25,392 bases of DNA, from NCBI RefSeq assembly GCF_000485595.1, contig NW_014578017.1, forward strand, positions 9,741-35,132, in the 5' to 3' direction. This document shows, piece after piece, positions 11,101 through 19,200 of the stretch (position 1 is the first letter of the stretch; each line of letters opens with the position of its first letter). The notes beneath the pieces were generated by a model that searched no databases, was not told where the DNA came from, and saw only the letters and a list, made by a program, of their open reading frames with translations. Source of the stretch: Priapulus caudatus (Eukaryota; Priapulida; Priapulimorpha; Priapulimorphida; Priapulidae). A program made the translations under genes and the position numbers.

Positions 11101-13202
11101 CAGTGATATTGGACAAACTAATACGCGTTTGACTATAAGGTAATGTACTTATTAACTACACAAGGTGCCAGTTACTCTAGCATTCGTTAACATTGCATAA
11201 TCAATGGACCTATTATGCTTTTAAAAAGGAGAGCGTACAACGGTGAAATGCTGAAACCATGCTGCAGTATTAGTCGAATTAAGAAACTGCCCGTTTTATT
11301 TTGACGATTCTTTGCGGTATTATTGATCAGCTGTCCTACCTTGCTAATATAAAACAAACCACTTGTCCCTACGATGCCCCCACGCTGAGATAATGAGCGG
11401 TGAAAATCTGGTATTTTCGTCGAAAACCGACTCAAGATACGTAGTGGCTGCGACTGTCTCTCGTTCTGGCGATAGCTTCGGGAAACCTCGCGTATTTCCG
11501 TCATTCATTGACAATGAAATTTCTTTTCCTTCTACTATCTTTTCTCGCATTTCCAGTCATGGATGCAGCCAATTACTCCACAAAAACGTCTTGTTATTTA
11601 TCGCCATGGTGATGACCCGCCCCTTACGCTGGATGTAGTAACGCTGTAGTAATAACGTATGGAGTCAGCGCTAGACAGCGGCGACCGGAAGCAAGCGAGA
11701 GATAGTCGCAGCCACTACGTATCTCGAGTCTGTTTTCGGCGAAAATACCAGATTTTCACCGCTCATTATCTCAGCGTAGGGACATCGTAGGAACAAGCGG
11801 TTGGTTTTATATTATCAAGGAAGAACAGCTGAATAATAATACAGCAAAGAATTATCAAAATAAAACTCGTAAAGTTTACTAATTTCACTGAAACTACAAC
11901 ATGGTTTTTGCATTTCACCAATGTACGCTCTCATTCTTAATATGCTCTTGATATTTACATTGTTGTTATGATGCAGGAGGCTAGACAGTTCTTCCAGAAA
12001 CCTGAGGTGACTGATTCTGCTGAGATTGAACTGAAGTGGTCGGACCCAAATGAAGAAGAGTTGGTACGATTTATGTGCGAGGAAAAACAGTTTAGGTAAG
12101 TGCATTGTGCAGCAGTTTATGTGACAAAATCATCTTACGAATGATATTTCTGGTCCCACACTTGTCACTGCTGTTGTGCCTTTGAGCCAGGGCACTTTAT
12201 TCCAAATTTGCCTCAGTTGGCAGCTGCTGCAGAAATGGGTAAAGCCATATTGACTCTAGCCATTGTAAAGCTGACATCAAATTAAAATTAAAATTAAATG
12301 GATCCTTTAATTAAATGCTTACAGTGAAGATAGAATAAAGAATGGCATAAAGAAACTGACAAAAACAAGACATGGTTCCACACAAGGACGACTTGACAAT
12401 TTCTTTACTGTGTTGGCAACATCGTCAACCAAACGCAAGGTACTTTATAAATAAGATATTTTATTTTGTAATTAAAACAGTTATTGTGAAGTAAGTTCAA
12501 CATTATTAATGTTACAATCTTACAATGTTACACATCCATCAAGTTTGTGTGTTTAGATGCATACATATTATCAGGAGTGAATAATATAGACTATATTATA
12601 CGCTCCTGATATTATAACATGGACACTGACGTGACAATACACGTGCACAGATTCACGCACACATACATATGATCAGAAGTAGATAATAGGGAAGGAGTGC
12701 GACTTCAACAAACAAGGGAAATTCGTCATTTACTAGCCTTAGAATACCTAGATTTACTACGCTTAACTCAACCAACTTGAGCTCAAATCGTACACAGTAC
12801 ATTCGCCTAGCATCGTGCGAAATCGTTTCCTCGTATACACCCGCAATCCGGAGATACAGACTAAAACGTACGACACGATTTTCCATTATGTTGCCAGCAA
12901 ACTGAATGTGTAAACCGCTAAGTAAAGGACTAAGGCTAAGGCTAGTAAATGACGAATTTCCCTTGTTTATTGAAGTCACACTCCTTCTCTATTATCTACT
13001 CCTGATATGATGAATGTACATATACTGATATATATATATGTTCATGTACATGTGTGTACTTGCATGTGTGCGTGTTTGGTTTGTAGGCTGCAATGGATAA
13101 TGTTTAATCAAGCTATTGTTTTATAATCCCCAGCGTGAAGAGACGAAGCCTTCACAAAAGAAGGGAAAGACTGCCGGTGGGAAGTTTAAGAAACCTAAAT
13201 AA
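4920..13202 (+). CDS. FEN1: FEN1, flap structure-specific endonuclease 1 (multi-exon; first exon missing)
   Basis: FEN1 removes 5' flaps during Okazaki fragment maturation and long-patch base-excision repair, acting in the nucleus bound to PCNA. Coding exons: 4920-5022, 7371-7473, 7661-7724, 7988-8097, 8698-8834, 9044-9110, 9234-9365, 10013-10045, 11977-12095, 12325-12439, 13134-13202. All introns are GT-AG and all phases join. They give residues 28-377 if the absent first exon has the usual 27 residues (human FEN1 is 380). On that numbering every metal ligand is present: D34, D86, E158, E160, D179, D181, D233. The flap contacts K93 and R100 are present, as is the PCNA box QGRLDNFF at 337-344 before a lysine-rich tail. 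The start codon and promoter are not seen. Homology comes from reading the translation; the identification is very secure. Confidence 0.97.
5023..5866. other. FEN1 intron 2, 5' part: AT-rich, one microsatellite
   Basis: AT-rich intron sequence. Only the (TGTGCG)n run near 5100 stands out. No nested exon or RNA gene is visible. Confidence 0.5.
5099..5141 (+). repeat. (TGTGCG)n / (TG)n microsatellite
   Basis: An imperfect purine-pyrimidine alternating run in FEN1 intron 2, just downstream of exon 2. The cysteine/alanine-rich open frame through it is a composition artefact. Confidence 0.85.
5867..6622 (+). mobile_element. Family-1 Helentron-like element, copy C (complete)
   Basis: The most complete copy. 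The 5' hairpin spans 5868-5896: AGCTCA-c-CTTGAC on the left and GTCAAG-t-TGAGCT on the right. A (TCCG)n run lies at about 5927-5950, followed by the module CGATAACTC...TGACC...AAATTGGG. At the 3' end are the arm GGTGAGCTA at 6592-6600, the hairpin AGTGTCATTGACACT at 6602-6616, and TTCATT. Copies A, B and C diverge at this same base, which fixes the end. It encodes nothing. It lies within FEN1 intron 2 in the sense orientation. Confidence 0.8.
6642..7021. mobile_element. 380-bp MITE with 13-bp inverted ends and ATACTG target duplication
   Basis: The ends are perfect inverted repeats: CAGAGATGCCAAC at 6642-6654 and GTTGGCATCTCTG at 7009-7021. ATACTG directly precedes (6636-6641) and directly follows (7022-7027) the element, consistent with a 6-bp target duplication. 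The end sequence resembles hAT ends (CAGNG), but hAT duplications are usually 8 bp, so the superfamily is left open. It sits in FEN1 intron 2, 20 bp after copy C. Confidence 0.75.
7027..7278. mobile_element. Possible old MITE with imperfect ~28-bp inverted ends
   Basis: GGTATTAGGACGATTACACC at the left and GGTTCTAGAACAAATACCCC read inward from the right align at about 19 of 28 positions over the extended ends. The interior includes a C-run/G-run dyad (CCCCCCCTCCGGGGG at about 7141-7155). No target duplication was found. It directly abuts the 380-bp MITE. Confidence 0.4.
7371..7473 (+). CDS. FEN1: FEN1 coding exon 3 (residues 62-96)
   Basis: Completes Ser62 and encodes [20 protein letters not shown] then [14 protein letters not shown], with metal ligand D86 and flap contact K93. 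It ends GAG|GTGAAT in phase 0. Confidence 0.95.
7661..7724 (+). CDS. FEN1: FEN1 coding exon 4 (residues 97-118)
   Basis: Encodes [20 protein letters not shown], the start of the helical arch (cap) over the active site, with R100 placed as in the human enzyme. It ends GATG|GTTAGT, splitting Gly118. Confidence 0.95.
7988..8097 (+). CDS. FEN1: FEN1 coding exon 5 (residues 118-154)
   Basis: Encodes the rest of the arch and the segment [20 protein letters not shown] leading into the XPG-I block. The exon starts after TTGTAG and ends AAT|GTAAGC in phase 0. Confidence 0.95.
8141..8210. repeat. (TTA)n and (TA)n microsatellites
   Basis: ATT repeats run into a (TA) run of about 20 bases and then degenerate TA-rich sequence, within FEN1 intron 5. 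Confidence 0.85.
8211..8697. other. FEN1 intron 5 remainder, nothing recognised
   Basis: AT-rich intron. A short dyad, ACAGATTTGTGATCTGT at about 8449-8465, is visible. No other feature is seen. Confidence 0.45.
8698..8834 (+). CDS. FEN1: FEN1 coding exon 6 (residues 155-200)
   Basis: Encodes the XPG-I block. [17 protein letters not shown] holds ligands E158 and E160, and [14 protein letters not shown] holds D179 and D181. Human Ser157 is Cys here. It ends GCTAG|GTAAAT, splitting Arg200. Confidence 0.96.
9044..9110 (+). CDS. FEN1: FEN1 coding exon 7 (residues 200-222)
   Basis: Encodes [20 protein letters not shown] and NQ, matching the linker strand and helix before the helix-two-turn-helix. 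It lies between TCTATAG and CAG|GTATAT. Confidence 0.94.
9234..9365 (+). CDS. FEN1: FEN1 coding exon 8 (residues 223-266)
   Basis: Encodes [20 protein letters not shown] with ligand D233, followed by [18 protein letters not shown]. This is the helix-two-turn-helix/K+ site that grips duplex DNA. A T-run precedes the acceptor, and the exon ends AAT|GTAAGC. Confidence 0.96.
9366..10012. other. FEN1 intron 8, nothing coding
   Basis: Intron with a (TTAA)n-like AT stretch at about 9701-9732. A 97-codon plus-strand open frame near its start begins in the intron donor region and has no recognisable similarity. Confidence 0.5.
10013..10045 (+). CDS. FEN1: FEN1 coding exon 9, 33-nt micro-exon (residues 267-277)
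   Basis: Encodes only [11 protein letters not shown], equivalent to human KYPVPENWLHK. It has clean TTTCCAG and CAG|GTATCC junctions and is in phase 0 at both ends, so skipping it would keep the frame. Confidence 0.92.
10343..11950. mobile_element. Long fold-back element with ~250-bp arms and ATATTTA target duplication, carrying a nested insertion
   Basis: Left arm 10343-10356 continues at 11225-11464; the right arm is 11695-11950. Outer ends read CAAGAGCGTATTAA on the left and, on the other strand, CAAGAGCATATTAA from the right. The arms stay clearly complementary through AGATAATGAGCGGTGAAAAT and TACGTAGTGGCTGCGACT. ATATTTA flanks it at 10336-10342 and 11951-11957. Without the nested element it is about 740 bp. 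It fills most of FEN1 intron 9, and its right end is 26 bp from exon 10. No transposase frame is present, and the superfamily is not assigned. Confidence 0.75.
10357..11220. mobile_element. 864-bp element with 152-bp inverted repeats, inserted at TTAA
   Basis: Arms 10357-10508 and 11069-11220 are inverted repeats with few mismatches, for example ATAATAGGTC at one end and GACCTATTAT at the other. TTAA flanks both sides (10353-10356 and 11221-11224). Removing the element plus one TTAA rejoins the left arm of the host fold-back in register with its right arm, so TTAA is the true duplicated target. TTAA duplication is typical of piggyBac-like and Kolobok-like transposons. No transposase is encoded in the ~560-bp interior. 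Confidence 0.8.
11977..12095 (+). CDS. FEN1: FEN1 coding exon 10 (residues 278-317)
   Basis: Encodes [20 protein letters not shown] then [19 protein letters not shown], the C-terminal nuclease helices. It ends TTTAG|GTAAGT, splitting Ser317. Confidence 0.95.
12325..12439 (+). CDS. FEN1: FEN1 coding exon 11 (residues 317-355), PCNA-binding box
   Basis: Encodes [20 protein letters not shown] followed by [26 protein letters not shown] is a canonical PIP box, in the same position as in human FEN1. Confidence 0.95.
12571..12609. mobile_element. 39-bp micro-element with TATTA target duplication
   Basis: A near-perfect palindrome, with TCAGGAGTGAATAATATAG on the left and CTATATTATACGCTCCTGA on the right around AC. 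TATTA flanks it at 12566-12570 and 12610-12614. The ends match those of the 333-bp element 63 bp downstream (TCAGAAGTAGATAATAG / TCAGGAGTAGATAATAG), so it looks like an extreme internal-deletion form of that family. It lies in FEN1 intron 11. Confidence 0.65.
12673..13005. mobile_element. 333-bp MITE with ~70-bp inverted ends and TATGA target duplication
   Basis: The left arm begins TCAGAAGTAGATAATAGGGA and the right arm, read inward, begins TCAGGAGTAGATAATAGAGA. Both continue to GACTTCAAYAAACAAGGGAA and TCGTCATTTACTAGCCTTA. TATGA flanks it at 12668-12672 and 13006-13010. The 108-codon minus-strand open frame across it is a by-product. It is in FEN1 intron 11, about 130 bp upstream of the last exon. 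Confidence 0.8.
13134..13202 (+). CDS. FEN1: FEN1 last coding exon (residues 356-377 and stop)
   Basis: Encodes the basic tail [20 protein letters not shown] followed by PK and TAA at 13200-13202, matching the lysine-rich C-terminus with nuclear localisation and DNA-binding roles in FEN1. The acceptor is CCCCAG. Confidence 0.95.
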   Translation, partial: REETKPSQKKGKTAGGKFKKPK

Positions 13203-13246
13203 ATTTCAAATGTATTCTATATACTAATGTATTTGCAATACTAATG

Positions 13247-13252
13247 AATAAA
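13247..13252 (+). promoter_or_regulatory. FEN1: FEN1 polyadenylation signal AATAAA
   Basis: A canonical AATAAA 44 bases after the stop codon, which would give a short 3' UTR of about 65-75 bases. Confidence 0.7.
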
Positions 13253-14712
13253 TGCCTGTATAATATCTGGCTAACTATATATACATGTTTATGGTAAATA
13301 GTTGTGTCTGGCCAAGTAATGTGAACATGCAGTATTGGCAGTCAAGTATAGCTGCTTAGATCATTCTAGGCTGTAAAAACAATCATTGCAAATTAATGCA
13401 TCTGTAGAAATATTAGGGCTGGCTTGATTATGATATATGCTCAATTGAACCAATGTGTCATTAGAGGCTTAAATTAATAAATTGCAGAGAAGGTGATAGT
13501 CTTATATTGAAATAGATAATAAGAATAAAGCCAGTTTATATTTTTACTAAACATGGAGTATCATTTTTTTTATTTCTTAACCGTATCTTCAGAATCCAAT
13601 CTCATTAAAAAGCGGTCCATGTTGAATCGATACAATTAAGTGTACATCATTATTTTATGCACCTATTGATGATACTCAGTAACCCTAATTAATTAATAAT
13701 ATGCAACTGAATAATTAAAAATGATCAAGCTGGTGTTGTTTCTAGATACAGTACTATAACTGAACTCAGCATAATTGAGGCCTGCTGTATGAAATTAATT
13801 AGGAAGCTTCACTGTATACCATTTCTATTTACATTTAAAACAATCTAGTAGCTACATACATGCAACATGTTCTTCATTGACTCATCCTTGAAATCTGGCA
13901 GTATTATCGTATCCTGAATTTGTTGCTGTTGATAGTAACATGTGTTAACACTATGTCATAGTTCTCCTTGACTGACTACTACAGGTTACAATAAAATATG
14001 GTTTAAAGCATCAACAAAATTTAACAGTACTTCTAATTGTTATAGTGCTGTTTTTCACTAGAATTTTGCCAACGACCCTCTGATTTTGGTCATTCGGCAC
14101 TAAAAACCTCCGTGACTTGGCCCCTTTAGTCGTAGGATGTATGCTTTTTTGGGTAATTTTTCAGGGATGTTGTAAATAAGGCAAATTTCTCCATTCTAGG
14201 CAATGAAAACCCTGGCCAAAACGTTTTGTCATATCAGCTCTTGTACAAATTAAAAAAACAAAAAAACATCACATTTTAGTTAAAGACTGCATCGTGCGTG
14301 CACACCTACCTGGAGTACCACAGGAATTCTAACATGACATGTAACACATTGGCGTACACGGATGTTTCCTTTTATCTCGCATGAGAGAAAACGTGCACAA
14401 CATTTCAGTGAGCAATTACACTTCAGTAGATATTTTACTGACATTTTTTAACTCAATAACTGCCAAGCTTGACAATATTTGCTTGCAGGAAAATGCAAGA
14501 TGAAAATATTTTTTTTTTAGTTGAGTGCATATATCTCCCGACCTCCCTGAAACTCAGCTCGCAACAGCCCAGGTTGAGAAACAATGCTATATCATTTAAA
14601 TTGGTGCAGATAGTAGCATATCTTCACAATTTTGTTGCGCTCACAGGGGCATATTACCAAGTGCTGAGATGTGATGCACAATAATTAACATACTAGATCA
14701 ACCTTCTACAAT
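13253..14712. other. Interval between convergent FEN1 and CCDC148
   Basis: AT-rich sequence between the two 3' ends, expected to hold the CCDC148 3' UTR at its right side. No convincing minus-strand AATAAA close to the CCDC148 stop was found. No repeat boundary, RNA gene or conserved frame is recognised. The plus-strand open frame at 14469-14684 has no similarity. Confidence 0.5.
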
Positions 14713-14874
14713 TCACATGCCTTCCATCTGTGTGAAGCTGACATTTGACTTCACATCTGGTCGGGGCAACTTTAAGGGTCTTGTATTCTTCAGCATATGT
14801 CTAGCATATTCACTCTGCAGTAGGCCTGCCTCTCTCAGCCGCATCTCTAACTTGAATCTCGGGTCGGCTGATAC
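14713..14874 (-). CDS. CCDC148: CCDC148 last coding exon (residues 557-609)
   Basis: Encodes VSADPRFKLEMRLREAGLLQ then SEYARHMLKNTRPLKLPRPD and a short tail to TGA at 14713-14715. ADPRFxLExxLREAGL is the most conserved C-terminal signature of the family. Two acceptors 7 nt apart (TTCATAG and GTATCAG) are possible; only the outer one keeps phase 0 with the previous donor. Confidence 0.9.
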   Translation of the reverse strand, partial: VSADPRFKLEMRLREAGLLQSEYARHMLKNTRPLKLPRPDVKSNVSFTQMEGM

Positions 14875-16243
14875 CTATGAAGTGTTAATATAGCATTTAT
14901 CATCCAAAATTTTATATGTTGGAACATAGTTATGACATATCAATTTTATGTTTAGAATGTTTCACTGGTTTAAATGGGTGTTTCGGCATTTATATCAATC
15001 AGTTAAACAATGATGCCATTCCAAATCTTCATTAGACTCAAGTTCTTGGATTCAATTTTGATAAAATTAGAGTAAATTTTGTATCACATCATATATTCGC
15101 ACTATATACTTGTTTATATAAGGTAAAGATAATATCTCTATATTGAAATATATTTCAAAGCTGCTGAATGATTATTGCACCTGACTATCTGTGAAACTGG
15201 TGACGGAAAATAGTGGAGTCTGTATTGGTTGTTCATCAGTGGCTCCAAAACCGCGTCTAGCGTCTGAGCAAATGGTTGCGCTGCACACTCGCTGTGAATC
15301 TGGTTCAACATGAACTGCAACCTGGATATTAATGGTAAAATGTAAACGTGTTTTTGTCTGCACAAATGAATAAACTAAAGCTTACATTTAATCACGTTTT
15401 ACACATACCTAATTGGACATATATTTTAACTAGAACTTATATCTTTGCTACAAGACAACAGTTTATTAACCTTTTGACGGATTAATGTTAGTCTTCTTTC
15501 TCTCTCTGCCTCTGCTATTCTTCTTTTTTCCTCTAACTCATCCCTCTGTACATGTTTGGCATGAAGCAATTTGTCTCTATAGGCAATTCTTTCCTTGCCA
15601 ATTTCAGATAGCTTTAAAATGTGCTTTTGGATGTCTTCAAGGTGCCGGCACTGTTCTGCCTGTTCTGCCTGCTTCTCATAATCCTTCCTCTCTTTGTATC
15701 TTTGCACCTTAAAGCAAGTCAATCAATTCATTTTAAGAGCGTATGCATATTTAGATAAATCTAATAATGATAGCATTAAATAAAACGAGAAGCTTCCAGC
15801 AGACATAAATTTTTTCTATTAGTAGTTATGATTGTAAATTTGTAATTAAGATGAATTTACTTGTGCCATTTATTAGCCTCTCTTGAAACACTCCTACCAG
15901 ACACCAGATTACGTTTAAAATACCTATATCATATTGATGTAAAAAATACCATCTTTCAATCTAATAAGCAAATATACAAGAATGAAAAACCAGTAACATA
16001 ATTAAAAAAGTAAACAGTATAAATATGCTGTTCAAGCGATCGATAAGTTGAACTCGTACCCTTTTTTTCTGCTTAGCAGTTTTCCTTCTCTTCATCTCTG
16101 CTTGGAACTGTTCATGCCTTGCAGCTTCCTCTCGTGCTTGATTCTCCAATTCCTGCTGGACACGTGTCATTTCTAGCTGTTGTTCTCGCCACAAAGATAC
16201 CTAAAAGCACAAACACACACACACGCATGCACGCACGCACGCA

Positions 16244-16294
<51 letters not shown>

Positions 16295-19200
16295 GTCATT
16301 CATCGCAAATTTTATCAATTAAGTCATTCATCACTAATTTTGTTCAGCTGCAGGTATTTAGAAGTGCTGGTCCTGTTCATACTCAATTATGGCCAACCTT
16401 TGCGTACAGTAGCTGACATTTCATGTGTTGTTTTTCCTTATCCCGTGCGGCATGCGTCTCTTCTTCATTGTGGATCAATGCTTCTGCAAACACAGTCTGT
16501 ATCTTCTTCAAAAGGTCTACCTTTGACCTATGCCAGCTGGCGAGGACTGCATCACGCTGGGCATGGTATTTCTTTGCGAGCAGCCACTCTTCCTCATGTG
16601 CAACCTAGGTAGACACATACACGCTTTCACAGTAGAGAAACACTCATCGTGCTCAACATATTTATAGTCTATGAACAGACTTGTATTTTATATACAAGCC
16701 GTGAATAAATATAAGCAATTATACCCGCTTACATACACACACAGTGTTTCATTTTATTTTTCTTACCAGCTCACTGTGTTTCTTGTGTGGAAGCATTCTT
16801 TTCAGCATATCTATATAATAAGCTCGTCTGTTGTTTGTCTCGCTAGCTGTGTATATCTCAGCAACTGTCACAAATGTTTCATGATCTTTTATATCCCAGT
16901 CACCTCTCCCATTATGCCTGCTACAAAAGAGCACATCCTCAGATGAATTAATCCATTGTATGTTAAATATGATGGAATATATGTTAATATGCATATATAT
17001 ATATATATAAACTGTAATCTAGCAAATAGACTGTTAAAAAACCGTCTATGGCTTATGCACTTTAAATGAATATTTGGCAGACCTTACTCTGTTATCTGTG
17101 TAAATCTATATCTCACCTCCGCTGTTCAGTGTATTTAGTTTCCAAAAGCTTCAATCTTTCTGTAAATCGTCCATCTAACAAATTGAACTCGCTTAGAACG
17201 GTGGATAGAAGATTTTGATCTGGGTACTCTAACATCATAGCTTCTTCTGGTATACCCTCATGTACTCGTCTCTCTGTCTTGCCAATTTGCCCCTGAATAA
17301 CTGCTGTAAAAGTAATGTAGCATATGGCAGTGTATGGCTGGCATACATCCCACACAATGTGTATATCTAAGCTCAAGCAGTGTGGAGTATATTATACTAT
17401 GTTTAAAGTTAATTAATGCAGGTACTACATATAAAGTGAATTTAAATGTATACTTGACTCTAAATAGTTTCAAATAGATTAAAAAAATATTGATCTTTAA
17501 CCAGTTTGCGATGATCATGGTATATATGTTACCATCGATAGTAATAGAACCGAAATAATTTTAACATCACTAGTCACACATTTTCTTACATCAACCCAGC
17601 TAGCATTATTCAAATTGGGCACTGGAAGAGAATTTTAAGCTTTTGAATCTTACCAAGATCAGACTCTAATTTCAGCTGCACCTGGTCCTTACTCAGGTCA
17701 TGCATAGCCTTGTTCTGGACGTCCATCAGCTGGCTTAGTGCCCATTTAATTTTTGAATGATTTGCCTGTAATGTTTTAACATCTTCCACCTTACTTTTCC
17801 TACTACGAAGCCAATCAACTATATTTTCCCTGCAAATACAGAAACAGACATGTTTCCTCCCAGTAAAACATTAATATAGACAATAAAATCCTATACCTAA
17901 ATCAATATTGAAGTAAAATGATATCTGCTTATTTAGAAGTTTCACAGTAAACACACCGCAATTTGAAGAACGGTTGCACTGCATCAGTTGTAAATGTTTG
18001 GACGTCTGCATCAAGTGAAGCCTTGAGTTCACACAACTCCAGAACATTCTCTTCCATGCACAAGCTGTTCAGATCTAGTAGACAGGTTGCCTCTTTCTCT
18101 TGAAGCTGTCGATACTCCTGATGCCACAGAAACTTGTGATGTGATAGAAGAGCCTGATGAAAAACTCAATTAAAATTTTATCTATAGTAGCCTAAAAAAA
18201 ATTTCACACCTATGACATATCCTTCATTTCTGTTCTTAAAAGGCCAACTGTTTTTCACTTTTGTGCATGTATTAAAGAGATATTTACTGGGTTCACCATA
18301 TAATACGATGCCAGTAATAATAATACGATAACAGTATAATACGATAACTACATGCCAATTAATAAGATCGACACTGTTATAGGAGCTTGCCTGATTATTT
18401 CCTGCTATTTTATAAATACAACACCTTCAACAGGCTTGGAAGTTTGGTTTATAAAAACACTCTGAGGAGTAGTTATAAAAATAATCACCTGTTCCTTGCT
18501 CTGTTTGGATGTCTCATTTAATCGCGCAATACTCGCAATCTGGTAGCTGCAGTCATCTTTTTTAAGTTTAGCAATGTCTCGCAGTAGGTCATAATTCACA
18601 GCACTGTAACGTCGCATGGGTAATCCTTCCAAACATTTGTTCACAAGATTTTCTTCCAAGAAAATATTGAGATATATAATATATTATACAAATGCTTTGA
18701 TAATAATTTATCAGTTTTCATGCATAATGTCTATGTGAATATACAGTGTATGAATATTACATATATATTAATGTATGTATGATACATAATATAAAATACA
18801 AGAATTCTGCAACTTTCATAAGCACGTTTAGAATTTAGTCGGACGATTTGTTAAAAAACATGAAAAAACACATGTACTCACATAAAAGAACTTCAGACGC
18901 AATCACCAGTTATCATTTAGTTAATACTATACTCTTACTATATATATATATTTACAATACTGTATTTCCATTAACCCCTCCCCTCCCTCTGCAAGGAAAT
19001 AATCATCACAGTCAATTTATATTGGACTTTGATCTTTAAAAAAACAAAACAAAACAAAAGCACTTATCTTGAGTGAAGACATCTAATCACTATCAAAATC
19101 ATGTAAATCAAATCCATTGAATTCATTATTAGGCCTAACATTAATACTCTACATCCTGACAAATTACATAGATCTATCTGCATAACATATTTATTGAATT

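Noticed and set aside
11187-11638. Overlapping open frames of 68-105 codons on both strands.
   Set aside because: They lie across the arms of a fold-back element, where both strands mirror each other; no motif is present.
12653-12979. 108-codon minus-strand open frame.
   Set aside because: It coincides with the 333-bp MITE and starts and ends near its inverted ends; no similarity.
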